Source: Paenibacillus chibensis
GTDB lineage: Bacteria > Bacillota > Bacilli > Paenibacillales > Paenibacillaceae
Direction: 5' to 3'
Assembly: GCF_004001045.1 (NCBI RefSeq)
Contig: NZ_BIMK01000017.1
Coordinates: 124,001 to 188,000 of the forward strand
DNA: 64,000 nucleotides
A program made the position numbers and the translations under genes. The notes beneath the pieces are model-generated. The model ran no database searches, was not told the DNA's origin, and saw only the letters and a list, made by a program, of their open reading frames with translations. Below are positions 1 to 9,434 of this stretch, in pieces; positions within the stretch are counted from its first letter, which is position 1, and every line of letters begins with the position of its first letter.

Positions 1-339
1 TTCTTAAGGGAGGGCCCCGAGGGCTCCTGCCCTCTGGACACCCGAAATTTTGGCTGCGGCAGGGTATGCGGCGCTTGTTGGTGACGGTGTGCTAGGAGCG
101 CTTTCGTCCCCCCGCTCGTTGCTTTGCAACATTGCTATGGGACACGCTGTAATATTGCTGCATTATTTAAAACATTTTAACTGCTACTAACTATGCCAGG
201 GCCCCCCTGTTTTGCTTCGCAAAATTTGGTCGGCCCACGGCTTGTTTTCTGCCCCATTTGCAACACCCTCATACGATTACAGCATCCTGCCGATGTTGAT
301 ATAGATGCTTAAACCAATCCCTGAAGGAGTGAACGGACG
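1..339. other. Hairpin-rich non-coding region upstream of nrdB
   Basis: I see no convincing reading frame here. The stretch holds several short perfect inverted repeats: GAGGGC/GCCCTC at 19-34, GTTGC/GCAAC at 118-130 and TTTTGC/GCAAAA at 210-224. The first part is GC-rich and the middle AT-rich. It could be the 3' end of an upstream unit plus the nrdB leader, or a decayed intergenic repeat. The nrdB ribosome binding site AAGGAG lies at 324-329. Confidence 0.4.
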
Positions 340-1371
340 GTGCAATTACAGAAAATTTTCAATTCCGAAGCGCCTAACCAATCTACAAAAATTATCGAAG
401 GCGAATGCTCGGGTATCCTGAACTGGAACGATATCCGCATGCCTCATATGTATAAATTGTACAAAGTGCTGTTGCTCAACCACTGGATCGCGGACGAAAT
501 TCCGATGGCGAAGGACGCGCAGCAGTTCCCGCTTCTGGATGCGGACGAGCAGCGCACCTTCAAAATCAATATCTCCTTGCTGGCGGTGCTCGACTCCATG
601 CAAACGATGTTCGTCGGCGACGTGAAAAGATACTTCACGGATTCCTCGCTGGAAGCCATCTCGGCGATCATCGGACAGCAAGAGGTTGTCCACAACCAAT
701 CGTATTCTTACGTGCTCTCTTCCATCGTATCGGAGCAGGAGCAAAAAGAGATTTTCGAATACTGGAAGCATGATCCGGTCCTTCTCGACCGCAATCGCTT
801 CATCTCTGAAATTTATCAGGAGTTCCGCGACGAACAAACGCCGCAGACCTTTTTCCGCGCGCTCGTCGCTGACCTGATTCTTGAGGGGATTTTCTTTTAC
901 AGCACCTTCGCCTTCTTCTACAACCTGGCCCGTGACCAGAAGATGATGGCGACCAGTCAGATGATCTCCTACATCCAGCGCGACGAGAACCAGCACTGCT
1001 ACTTCTTCGGCGAAGTGTTCAAGCAGCTGCTGAAGGACTTCCCTGAGCTGAACACGCCGGAGAACATGGACTACGTCTACCGTACGATCGACCGCGCAGT
1101 AGAGCTGGAAACGAACTGGGCTCATTACACGCTCCAGAACAACCGCGGCATTGATCTGAACGAGCTGTCCGACTACATCAAATACATCGCCAACAAGCGC
1201 CTGAAACTGATGGGCATGGAGAAGGCTTATCAAGGCGTGGATTCCAACTGCATGCCTTGGATCCGCCCCTTCTCCGACGAAGCTCTGAACGCAACCAAAA
1301 CCGACTTCTTCGAAGCCAAATCCCGCAACTACGGCAAGGTCGGAGACGACAACGGATTTGACGACCTGTAA
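340..1371 (+). CDS. nrdB: Class I ribonucleotide reductase small (beta, R2) subunit
   Basis: This is the radical-bearing subunit that works with NrdA to reduce ribonucleotides to deoxyribonucleotides in the cytoplasm. The 343 residues match the family length. The di-iron and radical pattern is visible: Asp in VLDSMQ, the block E-V-V-H followed four residues later by Tyr (the expected radical tyrosine, as in class Ia proteins), and the second E-N-Q-H ligand block. The start is GTG at 340, ten bases after AAGGAG; an ATG start is not available nearby. No nrdA lies in the window, so it is either further upstream or elsewhere. A strong terminator follows. Class Ia rather than Ib is inferred from the Asp ligand and overall resemblance to E. 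coli NrdB. Confidence 0.9.
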   Translation: MQLQKIFNSEAPNQSTKIIEGECSGILNWNDIRMPHMYKLYKVLLLNHWIADEIPMAKDAQQFPLLDADEQRTFKINISLLAVLDSMQTMFVGDVKRYFTDSSLEAISAIIGQQEVVHNQSYSYVLSSIVSEQEQKEIFEYWKHDPVLLDRNRFISEIYQEFRDEQTPQTFFRALVADLILEGIFFYSTFAFFYNLARDQKMMATSQMISYIQRDENQHCYFFGEVFKQLLKDFPELNTPENMDYVYRTIDRAVELETNWAHYTLQNNRGIDLNELSDYIKYIANKRLKLMGMEKAYQGVDSNCMPWIRPFSDEALNATKTDFFEAKSRNYGKVGDDNGFDDL

Positions 1372-1414
1372 GAAGGCAAGCTTCAAATGGTATAGTTATA
1401 TTAAGTTCTCTTAA

Positions 1415-1450
1415 AAAGAGCCTGTGATCCTTGGATCACAGGCTCTTTCT
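1415..1450. terminator. Bidirectional terminator between nrdB and the FMN reductase gene
   Basis: A perfect 16-base inverted repeat (1415-1430 with 1433-1448) carries A-rich and T-rich flanks on both sides. It lies between two convergent genes and can serve both. Confidence 0.85.
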
Positions 1451-1480
1451 TGTTGAAGGGCTGCATACAATGGCTGCGGA

Positions 1481-2113
1481 TCAGCGGACATTCCGATGGA
1501 TCTGGACCCCCAAGCTGCCGATCAAGGCCGTGCAAGCATCGGGGGCGTCTGCCCCATTATTCCCTCCGGCCCGCATAAGGTTACGCTTTTCCAGCTCTGC
1601 AAACAGCTCCTCCAGCGACGCATCCAGTCGTTCGACAAGCTCTGGCGCGAGCGTCATGGCGCCGGACTCCTCACGGGCAATCTGTGAATCGACGGCAAAG
1701 ACGCCTCCCAGAATATGCCTCGCACCCAGCGCTGACAGTACCGGCTTTAAGGCATAATCCATCGCGAGCAGATGCGCCAGGCTGCCGCCGATGAATAAGG
1801 GCAATATGATTTTCCCGGAGAGGCCCTTTTTCGGCACCGTATCCAAGAAAGTCTTGAGCAGGCCCGTATATGAAGCCTGGAATACCGGGCTCGCCATGAT
1901 GACGGCTTCCGCTCCCGCAAGCAGCCGATTGGCGGAAGCGATTTTCTTACTATCGATCCGTGCCAGAATCAGATCTTCGGCAGGCAGCTTGACCACATCA
2001 ATCCGGTGCAGCTCATGCCCCCTTCCCGCTGCATGCACTTCCGCATGCTGTATTACTCCCATCAGCCGTGACGTGAGGAAGGGACCTCCATTCAGGATGA
2101 CTATACGACTCAA
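1481..2113 (-). CDS. NADPH-dependent FMN reductase (SsuE/MsuE-like flavodoxin fold)
   Basis: The protein is about 210 residues and resembles NADPH-dependent FMN reductases that supply reduced flavin to monooxygenases, for example in sulfonate use. The N-terminus has the flavodoxin-like pattern I-V-I-L-N-G-G, and the middle carries the family block ASPVFQASYTGLLKTFLD, expected at the FMN site. I chose a TTG start at 2113 because GAGGTG sits eight bases upstream; the frame is open further upstream but that part does not resemble the family. No sulfonate transporter or monooxygenase adjoins it, so the partner enzyme is unknown. It converges on nrdB. Confidence 0.75.
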   Translation of the reverse strand: MSRIVILNGGPFLTSRLMGVIQHAEVHAAGRGHELHRIDVVKLPAEDLILARIDSKKIASANRLLAGAEAVIMASPVFQASYTGLLKTFLDTVPKKGLSGKIILPLFIGGSLAHLLAMDYALKPVLSALGARHILGGVFAVDSQIAREESGAMTLAPELVERLDASLEELFAELEKRNLMRAGGNNGADAPDACTALIGSLGVQIHRNVR

Positions 2114-2369
2114 CGGTATGCACCTCTTTTGTTCGGCCGCGCATGAACGCATGGGCCGGATCGCCTGAATCTGATGCTTCTCTTCTCTTATTATAAGCAG
2201 GCGCAGCCCCATGGGTTCCTGAGCACCTATTCAGCGAGTGCCATTGTGAGCGACAAATCTCCTTTTTCCGGGGGCCTAAACATGAAGGGACGAAGCAGGA
2301 ATGTCCCGCTTCGCCCCTTGTTTAATCCTTCCGATGGACCACAGCAAATCAGCCCCATCGAATCGGATT

Positions 2370-3371
2370 CTATTTCACCGTATACCGCTCTTCGATTTTA
2401 TAATACTTCCATATAAAAACGGCTAGACCCCAAATCGCTAAAAATGCCACGACCAAGAAGTAACCCAAATTGCCAAAATCAACGGATGCGATCACATCCC
2501 ATACGCCGCCTGATAAATGAAGCTTTTCGGTCGTAATTTGGGCCAGTTCAACGATTCCGACCGCCAGCGCCGCCACGACGGAAATCGCGGTGACAATCAA
2601 ATTGTAGTATACCTTACGGACCGGTCTGTCATTGGCCCAGGCATAGCTTTTGGTCATCATCAAGCCATCGAGCGTATCAAATAAACTCATGCCCGCCGCA
2701 AATAGCAGAGGGAGCGCGATAATCCCGAGAACGGGAAGATGATTGTTCGCCGCACCCGCCGACATGGTTAACAGTGATATTTCCGTGGCCGTATCGAAGC
2801 CGAGTCCAAATAAGAAACCGATCGGGTAAATATGCCAGCTTTTCGTGACCACCTTAAACAAGGAGCCCAGATAGCGGGTGAAAAAGCCCTTTGCCTCGAA
2901 CATTTTTTCCAGATCCGATTCCTGAATCTTTTCTTCTTTCATCTTGCGGAACGTTTTCCACAGCTGAACGAACAGCATCAAATTCAGAATCGATAAAAAT
3001 ACCAGAAAAACACCCGATACCGACACACCGATGATGCCGCCTATATCCTGCATGCTGGGCATGTATTTGGCGACGAACTTGACGGAGATCGCGGTTAACA
3101 CAGCCAATAAAAAAACAACGGTGGAATGCCCTAATGAGAAGAAGAACCCTACGCCACGGGAATCCTTCTTTTGAGCAATCAATTTGCGGATCGTATTGTC
3201 CACCGCGGCAATATGGTCAATGTCAAAAGCATGGCGAACACCAAACACATACGCTGCGATTCCCATACCGATAAAGGCTGGATGAGAAGGTACCACGGTA
3301 AATAACGCAATGAGTCCAATGACGTGAATGATCAAAACACCTAACATATAACGATTCCAAATAAATTTCAT
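2370..3371 (-). CDS. NiCoT-family nickel/cobalt permease
   Basis: This is a 333-residue polytopic membrane protein with about eight hydrophobic segments. It carries the NiCoT signature H-A-F-D-I-D-H around residue 47, the core metal-selectivity motif of HoxN/NixA-type transporters, followed by the family blocks FSLGHSTVVF, LGFDTATEI and GMSLFDTLDG. It imports Ni2+ (possibly Co2+) across the cytoplasmic membrane. Its location just downstream of the urease operon, in the same direction, argues that nickel for urease is its main cargo; that is inference. A PadR-type regulator gene lies 99 bases upstream on the same strand. AAAGGT precedes the ATG. Confidence 0.88.
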   Translation of the reverse strand: MKFIWNRYMLGVLIIHVIGLIALFTVVPSHPAFIGMGIAAYVFGVRHAFDIDHIAAVDNTIRKLIAQKKDSRGVGFFFSLGHSTVVFLLAVLTAISVKFVAKYMPSMQDIGGIIGVSVSGVFLVFLSILNLMLFVQLWKTFRKMKEEKIQESDLEKMFEAKGFFTRYLGSLFKVVTKSWHIYPIGFLFGLGFDTATEISLLTMSAGAANNHLPVLGIIALPLLFAAGMSLFDTLDGLMMTKSYAWANDRPVRKVYYNLIVTAISVVAALAVGIVELAQITTEKLHLSGGVWDVIASVDFGNLGYFLVVAFLAIWGLAVFIWKYYKIEERYTVK

Positions 3372-3470
3372 CGCTTCTACCTTTCACTCCATGGTTAATT
3401 TGTTTGTCCCATCCGCTTCCGGTTCATCCCTCCGATAACCCGTTATTTTGAAGATGATGATTTATATTAT

Positions 3471-4082
3471 TTAGATTTCACTAAAAAAAGAAATACTTTG
3501 AATGATTTTATTGAATGTTACTGCACTTGCGATTCCCAACGAAAATCTGATCACATTGGAATTCTCCAGCAGCTTCAAGACCCACTGGCACCACGAGATC
3601 TCTTCTTTATCTAAAAGATTGCTCCGATTCAACAGAACATAGCGTCCAAAATGCTTGGATGAGACATTTCTATGCTCGTCCTCCACGGTGGCTATTTTCT
3701 TGTCGCGTAAAGCCACCTTATGCTCTAATTTCGCGATCCGTTCGTGAATTAACTCTGTCGCATGATTCTCATCTGCCGTCCACATCGAATAGATCTTGAT
3801 CAGAAACTCATCCCGGAGGATGGAATCGGCAGGTTTTTCGGCTATCCAAGCTCCCAAAGCTTCTTTTCCCTTTTCCGTAATGGAAAATATTTTCTTATCA
3901 GGCTTGCCCGTCTGCTCGACATGCTCAAACACGACGAGCCCATTCTGCTCCATTTTGGTTAACAGAGGATAAATCTGACTGTGCTTTGCGGGCCATAACA
4001 CCTCTAAATGGGTTGCCAATTGATAACCGGAACATGGATTTCTGCCTAATACACTGAGAATCGCATAACCAAGAGTATTCAT
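3471..4082 (-). CDS. PadR-family transcriptional regulator
   Basis: The N-terminal winged helix (M-N-T-L-G-Y-A-I-L then SGYQLATHLE and SQIYPLLTKMEQNGLV) is typical of PadR proteins. A coiled-coil dimerisation region follows (residues about 95-175, with ISWCQWVLKLLE). I start it at the ATG at 4082, because family members begin directly with the M-N-T/L-G-Y block; AAGGAA lies a little upstream. The last 25 residues, hydrophobic and ending FFSEI, extend past the usual end, so the tail may have drifted or been altered by a frame change. It sits upstream of the nickel permease gene and downstream of the urease terminator. Control of the permease by this protein is plausible but unproven. Confidence 0.8.
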   Translation of the reverse strand: MNTLGYAILSVLGRNPCSGYQLATHLEVLWPAKHSQIYPLLTKMEQNGLVVFEHVEQTGKPDKKIFSITEKGKEALGAWIAEKPADSILRDEFLIKIYSMWTADENHATELIHERIAKLEHKVALRDKKIATVEDEHRNVSSKHFGRYVLLNRSNLLDKEEISWCQWVLKLLENSNVIRFSLGIASAVTFNKIIQSISFFSEI

Positions 4083-4208
4083 AACGTCTTCATTCCTTAT
4101 CTTCATTTGAAAAACTATTTCAACCAACCCGACCTGTTCAACTAAGGGTACCTGCAATCGTTTTTAATTGTAACCTCTTTTATAGTTCTCAGGTAGTATC
4201 TATTCTGT

Positions 4209-4240
4209 GAAAAACCCGGCAACCATTCGGTTGCTGGGTC
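4209..4240 (-). terminator. Terminator of the urease operon
   Basis: On the minus strand a ten-base stem with one mismatch (4215-4224 with 4229-4238, loop of four) is followed by five T residues. It lies just after ureD. Confidence 0.75.
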
Positions 4241-4247
4241 TTCGGCA

Positions 4248-5072
4248 TTAATATTTTCTCAGAAAGGATGGGGTTGTATGAAATAGCTCCCGGCGAATGA
4301 TATGGTGACATAGACTATGAATTTTCTCGATGGTTTGCGTTGAGTTAGCTAAGACCCGAACGATCAGCCCCGGTACCGGCAGCAAGGACAGGCCGATCTT
4401 ACATCCGTCATGATGCTCCTGAACCGCATGGTACAGCTGGTCCAGAAGATCGGCACTTACCTGTTCCCCGACCACCATCATGGATCCCAAATGCGAATAA
4501 CCTTCCATGTAGCCTATAGAGGCCATGTGGTGGTTCGCCGGATTCAATTTAATATGATCGAAGACGACCAATTCATCATCCATATAGATTTCATTGATCA
4601 ATTGCAGCCGGTCATAACTAAATTGCTCTCCTTCCGGCGACCAGCCCGAGGTAATGATATCGGAGTACAGAAAGGTCGCGCCTTGCTCCATTTTGACTAC
4701 CGTTTTTTGCAGATATCGGGCGTCCTTATAACCGATAAGCGGATCGGTAATATACTCGAGAAAGCTGCCCCTTTTAAGGCTGATTTCCGTCTCCTGATAC
4801 GCGGGCTGGTTGGGTGTCTTGTATATTTTCGTAGCCGATTGCGTGGTTAAGGTCAGGCGGGCTTCTTCCTTTAATGAAATTTTCATTTGATAACGATCCC
4901 CGTCCAAATAACCTCCGCCCGGATTCAGAATATAATAGCATGCTTGTCCGGATTGATCATGATACACGGGACGCATGACCTTATATGCTCCTTGGAAATA
5001 TACGTTTTTGGCGACAGTTTTTCCGTTTCGTTCTTCAGCTTCCAATCGCAGAATCCCTGTCCAATCCTTCAT
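4248..5072 (-). CDS. ureD: Urease accessory protein UreD
   Basis: UreD (UreH) is the scaffold that binds urease apoprotein and receives nickel through the UreFG complex. The 274-residue product has the family features: W-T-G-I-L-R-L start, YFQGAYKVMRPVYHD, LNPGGGYLDGD around residue 50, and LTTQSATKIYKT. I place the start at ATG 5072, one base after the ureG stop; another ATG at 5099 overlaps ureG by 26 bases but its N-terminal nine residues do not resemble the family. It is the last gene of the operon and is followed by a terminator. Confidence 0.92.
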   Translation of the reverse strand: MKDWTGILRLEAEERNGKTVAKNVYFQGAYKVMRPVYHDQSGQACYYILNPGGGYLDGDRYQMKISLKEEARLTLTTQSATKIYKTPNQPAYQETEISLKRGSFLEYITDPLIGYKDARYLQKTVVKMEQGATFLYSDIITSGWSPEGEQFSYDRLQLINEIYMDDELVVFDHIKLNPANHHMASIGYMEGYSHLGSMMVVGEQVSADLLDQLYHAVQEHHDGCKIGLSLLPVPGLIVRVLANSTQTIEKIHSLCHHIIRRELFHTTPSFLRKY

Positions 5073-5073
5073 C

Positions 5074-5688
5074 CTATTCCAATCCTTTGAGGAAGGCATT
5101 CTCTTTGATCCAGCTGATTACCTGATCAAGTCCTTTATTATCCTTCAGATTCGTAAATACAAACGGCTTGTTTCCGCGGAAAACCTTCGTATCGGACTCC
5201 ATGACTTCCAGGCTCGCACCGACATAAGGTGCCAGATCCGTTTTATTGATAATGAACAAGTCGGATTTAATCATGCCTTGTCCCCCTTTACGCGGGATTT
5301 TCTCGCCTTGTGCCACATCGATGATGTAGATCGAGAAATCCACCAGCTCCGGGCTGAAGGTCGCCGCAAGATTATCCCCTCCGCTCTCGACGAAAATAAG
5401 CTCCACATCCGGATGCTTCTCTTTCAATTCGTCGATGGCCGCAAAGTTCATAGAAGCATCTTCACGGATGGCCGTGTGCGGGCATCCCCCGGTTTCCACG
5501 CCAATGATGCGATCGGCCGGCAGCACGCCGTTGGCCATCAGAAATTTGGCATCCTCTTTGGTGTAAATATCGTTCGTGACGACCGCCATGCTGATATCGC
5601 CCTCCATATGCCGGGTCAATTTCTCAACAAGCATGGTTTTTCCTGCGCCGACAGGTCCTCCAATACCAATTTTGATCGGTTCCATCAT
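5074..5688 (-). CDS. ureG: Urease accessory GTPase UreG
   Basis: UreG is the SIMIBI-class GTPase that powers nickel insertion into urease. The P-loop GGPVGAGKT is at the N-terminus. The nickel-binding C-P-H motif ([11 protein letters not shown]), the switch block [17 protein letters not shown] and the base-recognition motif NKTD follow in order. The length of about 204 residues is normal. The start is either ATG 5688 or a GTG two codons earlier at 5694; I use the ATG. It lies between ureF and ureD. Confidence 0.95.
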   Translation of the reverse strand: MMEPIKIGIGGPVGAGKTMLVEKLTRHMEGDISMAVVTNDIYTKEDAKFLMANGVLPADRIIGVETGGCPHTAIREDASMNFAAIDELKEKHPDVELIFVESGGDNLAATFSPELVDFSIYIIDVAQGEKIPRKGGQGMIKSDLFIINKTDLAPYVGASLEVMESDTKVFRGNKPFVFTNLKDNKGLDQVISWIKENAFLKGLE

Positions 5689-5712
5689 ATACACTTCTTT
5701 CTGTAGTTGATA

Positions 5713-6399
5713 TTAAGACATAAAAATTCGAATATTAACGCGTTCATGCTGCATTTGCGATAATTCCAGGCCCGGTGAGATGATGCCGAAATCCTCTTCA
5801 TCCAGACTCAGGATCTTGTCCACGGCCTCCATCAGCGCCCCATGGAATTCTTGAAGAATTTTCTGGCCGGCTGTCTGGCCCAGAGGAATCGCGCGCACCG
5901 CATTTTGCACGAGGCTGGAAATCACGGAATACAAATAATATACGATCGTGGTGGATTGCGAAACGCCAAGATGATGCCCGATCATCGTGAATACGATCGC
6001 GGGATGTCCGAAGCTCTGCTTCTTCCGGATCCGGTCCCGGTAGAGCGACATCACGGGCACATCATACAAGGAGCCTACAAGATTCAACATCCGGTCGCCC
6101 ATCTTTTGCGTCCCTTCCCTCGTTTCCCGGGGCAGGTTCTGGACGGTCAGCATGCGGTCCATCTTCCACACCGCTTCCAGATTCTCAGCCTGCAATGCAT
6201 CGTATACGAGACGGGAAGCCAGGCCGTCGGAATGGACAAGCTGCTCATTGACATACACATGAAGCCACTTGGCAAACGTCGCCGGATCATGCACCAGATC
6301 GTCCTGGATGTAACTTTCGAGACCGTATGAATGACTGAAGGCTCCGGTTGGAAAGTTGGAATCGCAGAGCTGGAATAAGGATAATGTGTTTTTATCCAT
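5713..6399 (-). CDS. ureF: Urease accessory protein UreF
   Basis: UreF bridges UreD and UreG during urease activation and gates GTP hydrolysis. The 228-residue all-helical protein starts with the family block [21 protein letters not shown] and contains the conserved Arg/Gly-rich middle. The ATG at 6399 overlaps the ureE stop by eight bases, which signals translational coupling. An upstream extension of the frame runs inside ureE and is not part of the gene. Confidence 0.93.
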   Translation of the reverse strand: MDKNTLSLFQLCDSNFPTGAFSHSYGLESYIQDDLVHDPATFAKWLHVYVNEQLVHSDGLASRLVYDALQAENLEAVWKMDRMLTVQNLPRETREGTQKMGDRMLNLVGSLYDVPVMSLYRDRIRKKQSFGHPAIVFTMIGHHLGVSQSTTIVYYLYSVISSLVQNAVRAIPLGQTAGQKILQEFHGALMEAVDKILSLDEEDFGIISPGLELSQMQHERVNIRIFMS

Positions 6400-6847
6400 G
6401 GCTGTGGCCGATGTGGCGGAATGCCTGTTTGACTTTCCTCTCTTCCCGTTGATACGGGATTTCCAGCTGCTGCAGCAATTCCTCCACCAGGTAATCATAT
6501 TGGACCAGCATTTCCTCGTCTTCAAATTGGGCCGGAAGATGACGGTTGCCGAGCTGATGGGCGATCGTCCCCATTTCCTTCAAGCTCCGCGGACTGATGA
6601 CGATGAGGTCATCCGAGAGGACATCGATCATGATGATATTTTTGTCATCCATGAATAGAATGTCGCCCGCGACCAGGTCTCGCTGGTCTTTCAGACGGAT
6701 GCCGATTTCCTTCCCATGGTCGGTTTTGACCCGCTGGACTCGCTTCACCAGATCAGCGCTCTCCATGTACACCTTTTCCATATGGCGTTTCCCGACTTCA
6801 TCTTTATCCAAGCTTTCGATATTGGTTACGACTTGTTCAATAATCAA
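6392..6847 (-). CDS. ureE: Urease nickel metallochaperone UreE
   Basis: UreE binds Ni2+ and delivers it to the UreDFG-apourease complex. The 151 residues show the N-terminal peptide-binding domain and a C-terminal metal-binding domain with the conserved histidine in [10 protein letters not shown] (about residue 100). The C-terminal tail H-I-G-H-S-H-G is a short histidine tail, much shorter than that of Klebsiella UreE, so the protein should bind fewer nickel ions. It lies 12 bases after ureC and overlaps ureF. Confidence 0.93.
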   Translation of the reverse strand: MIIEQVVTNIESLDKDEVGKRHMEKVYMESADLVKRVQRVKTDHGKEIGIRLKDQRDLVAGDILFMDDKNIIMIDVLSDDLIVISPRSLKEMGTIAHQLGNRHLPAQFEDEEMLVQYDYLVEELLQQLEIPYQREERKVKQAFRHIGHSHG

Positions 6848-6859
6848 TGTATTTTCACC

Positions 6860-8578
6860 TCAAAATAGGAAATAGCGTTGCCCCATCGGTACTCTGTCAA
6901 CAGGCTCACATGTAATGAGCTCCCCGTTCACTCTGACTTCATAGGTTTGCGGATCCACCGTAATTTCAGGCGTCTCGCTGTTCAGCTTCATGTCTTTCTT
7001 CGTTAATGTACGGATGCCATGAACCGGGAGAATGATTTTCTCAAGGCCCAATTGCTCGTGGACTTTATGGTCGAAGGCATGCTGCGAAATGAACGTGGCC
7101 GAGCTTCGGGAAAGAGCCTTTCCGTATTGGGCGTACATCGGACGATAGATAACAGGCTGCGGCGTCGGAATGGAGGCATTGGCATCACCCATCAAGCTTT
7201 GAACGACAAATCCGTTTTTGATGATCATTTCAGGCTTCACGCCGAAGAAGGCCGGCGACCACAGGACCAGATCCGCCATTTTCCCGACCTCAACCGAACC
7301 TACGTACTCCGAAATCCCGTGCGTGATCGCCGGATTGATCGTATACTTGGCGACAAAGCGCTTGGCACGGTGGTTATCCGAGAGCTCGCTGTCCCCCTGC
7401 ATCGTTCCCCGTTGTTTTTTCATTTTGTCCGCGGTTTGCCATGTACGCAAAATGACTTCGCCGATGCGTCCCATGGCCTGCGCATCCGAGCTCACCATGC
7501 TGAATACGCCCATATCCTGCAGGATATCTTCGGCTGCAATGGTTTCACGGCGAATGCGGGAATCCGCAAAAGCAAGATCCTCAGGGATCGACGGATTCAA
7601 ATGGTGGCACACCATGAGCATATCTAAATGTTCATCGATCGTATTCACCGTATAAGGCAGCGTCGGATTGGTAGACGACGGAAGCACATTCATGTAGCTG
7701 GCCGATTTGATCAAATCCGGGGCATGTCCGCCGCCTGCGCCTTCCGTATGGTACATATGGATTACCCGGTCTTTGATGGCAGCCATCGTGTTCTCCATGA
7801 AGCCGCCTTCATTCAAGGTATCCGCATGAACCGCAACCTGCACATCGTACTTGTCAGCCACGCTTAATGCATGATCCAGCGCTGATGCCGTCGCGCCCCA
7901 GTCCTCATGGACCTTCAGTCCGATGGCTCCGGCCCGTACTTGCTCGGCAAGCGGTTCTTCGGTTGCAGCTTGTCCCTTTCCGGTAAAACCGACGTTAATC
8001 GGCATTCCTTCCGCCGCCTCGAGCATCCGCTGGATATTCCATGCGCCCGGAGTAACGGTCGTCGCTTTGGAACCCGCAGCAGGGCCCGTTCCTCCGCCGA
8101 TCAGCGTCGTGAGGCCGGAGGATAAGGCCGTCTCGATCTGCGCAGGATTAATGAAGTGAACATGCGTATCAATGCCGCCCGCCGTCACGATCATGCCTTC
8201 CCCTGCAATAATTTCCGTGGAAGCTCCGATGATGATGTCCACGTTATCCATCACCAATGGATTGCCGGCTTTTCCGATTCCCGCAATCTTCCCGTCGCGA
8301 ATCCCGATATCCGCTTTATAAATGCCCGTGTAATCCAAAATAATGGCGTTGGTAATGACCACATCGGGGATTCCGTCTCCGCGGGTAACCAAAGGATGCT
8401 GACCCATTCCATCGCGAATCACTTTACCGCCGCCAAAAACGACTTCATCGCCGTAGGATGAGGATGAATAATCCTTTTCAATCTGAATAATCAAGTCCGT
8501 ATCGGCAAGACGAATCGAATCTCCCGTTGTCGGTCCGTACATTTGAGAGTATTGGGTTCTTGGCATTCTAAAGCTCAT
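6860..8578 (-). CDS. ureC: Urease alpha subunit UreC
   Basis: This is the catalytic subunit; it hydrolyses urea to ammonia and carbamate in the cytoplasm. About 572 residues. The bi-nickel site residues are all present: H-V-H near 139-141, the carbamylated lysine in GLKVHEDWG near 222, the histidines in HADTLNEGG and [11 protein letters not shown], the flap histidine in [16 protein letters not shown], and Asp in SDAQAMGR. The ATG at 8578 overlaps the ureB TGA (ATGA overlap); a GTG three codons earlier is less likely. Nothing suggests loss of activity. Confidence 0.97.
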   Translation of the reverse strand: MSFRMPRTQYSQMYGPTTGDSIRLADTDLIIQIEKDYSSSSYGDEVVFGGGKVIRDGMGQHPLVTRGDGIPDVVITNAIILDYTGIYKADIGIRDGKIAGIGKAGNPLVMDNVDIIIGASTEIIAGEGMIVTAGGIDTHVHFINPAQIETALSSGLTTLIGGGTGPAAGSKATTVTPGAWNIQRMLEAAEGMPINVGFTGKGQAATEEPLAEQVRAGAIGLKVHEDWGATASALDHALSVADKYDVQVAVHADTLNEGGFMENTMAAIKDRVIHMYHTEGAGGGHAPDLIKSASYMNVLPSSTNPTLPYTVNTIDEHLDMLMVCHHLNPSIPEDLAFADSRIRRETIAAEDILQDMGVFSMVSSDAQAMGRIGEVILRTWQTADKMKKQRGTMQGDSELSDNHRAKRFVAKYTINPAITHGISEYVGSVEVGKMADLVLWSPAFFGVKPEMIIKNGFVVQSLMGDANASIPTPQPVIYRPMYAQYGKALSRSSATFISQHAFDHKVHEQLGLEKIILPVHGIRTLTKKDMKLNSETPEITVDPQTYEVRVNGELITCEPVDRVPMGQRYFLF

Positions 8579-8898
8579 TGCTGGCACCCGCTTTCCACAG
8601 ATCCATCGGTTTTGTTGTTAAATCCATAGACACGGCGTTCTCCGGCAAAGCATACGAGCTCGACTTCCTTCTCGTCGCCGGGCTCAAACCGCACCGCAGC
8701 TCCCGCCGGGATATTCAAATGTTTCCCGAAGCCATCCTCGCGATTGAACTGCAGAGCTTCATTGACCTCATAAAAATGAAAGTGAGAACCGACTTGAACG
8801 GGCCGGTCCCCGGTGTTCTTCACCGTCGTTCTCGACGCCAGTCTTCCAGCATTGCAAATTATATCTTCTTCCTTCAAAAAAATTTGGCCAGGTATCAT
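8575..8898 (-). CDS. ureB: Urease beta subunit UreB
   Basis: A 107-residue structural subunit of the UreABC trimer, as in Bacillus and Klebsiella where beta and gamma are separate polypeptides. It opens with MIPGQIF and carries the family blocks [17 protein letters not shown] and [10 protein letters not shown]. It lies 29 bases after ureA, and its stop overlaps the ureC start. Confidence 0.95.
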   Translation of the reverse strand: MIPGQIFLKEEDIICNAGRLASRTTVKNTGDRPVQVGSHFHFYEVNEALQFNREDGFGKHLNIPAGAAVRFEPGDEKEVELVCFAGERRVYGFNNKTDGSVESGCQQ

Positions 8899-8927
8899 TT
8901 GAATGTTCCTCCTATACGTTTGGTTGT

Positions 8928-9230
8928 TTACCGAATGGGACTATGTACGGTTACCAGTTTGGTTCCGTCCGGAAAGGTGGCCTCAACCTGAATGTCATCA
9001 ATCATCTCCGGAATCCCTTCCATTACATCTTCACGGGTCAAAATGGTAGCGCCGTATTCCATCAGTTCGGCGACGGTCCTTCCATCCCGCGCCCCTTCCA
9101 GCACTTCGTAGGTAATATAGGCAATGGCCTCAGGATGGTTCAGCTTGAGTCCTCTTGCTTTTCTTCGCTTGGCAAGATCTGCGGCGACTACGATCAAAAG
9201 TTTATCCATCTCACGCGGTAACAATTGCAT
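8928..9230 (-). CDS. ureA: Urease gamma subunit UreA
   Basis: The 100-residue gamma subunit is the first gene of the operon. Family features are [28 protein letters not shown] and [22 protein letters not shown] textbook AAGGAGG lies about nine bases upstream of the ATG. The promoter prediction at 9369-9397 leaves a 5' leader of roughly 130 bases. Confidence 0.95.
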   Translation of the reverse strand: MQLLPREMDKLLIVVAADLAKRRKARGLKLNHPEAIAYITYEVLEGARDGRTVAELMEYGATILTREDVMEGIPEMIDDIQVEATFPDGTKLVTVHSPIR

Positions 9231-9368
9231 GGGTTTAGCCTCCTTATTGTCATGTTTTAAGCTTGTTCAACTTTCTGTTTCCGTTTGTGATGACTGAATA
9301 TTTATACATATTTGAGCCAAAATGAAGAGATATGGATTTGATTACCTCTCCGCCTTAATATATCATAA

Positions 9369-9397
9369 ATTATATATATAACAATATTCATATTCAA
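9369..9397 (-). promoter_or_regulatory. Sigma-A type promoter of the urease operon
   Basis: On the minus strand TTGAAT (9392-9397) and TATAAT (9369-9374) are separated by exactly 17 bases. They sit in an AT-rich divergent region between ureA and the urea channel gene. Confidence 0.65.
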
Positions 9398-9434
9398 CTT
9401 GTTATATAATGTAAACCCATTAAAGGAGATCATC

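Noticed and set aside
346..1386. Long open frame on the minus strand opposite nrdB
   Set aside because: It mirrors nrdB codon structure, has no family features and no ribosome binding site.
9231..9434. GlnR/TnrA site in the urease-urea channel divergent region
   Set aside because: I looked for TGTNA-N7-TNACA; the best candidate (near 9399) fails at two key positions, so I do not report it.
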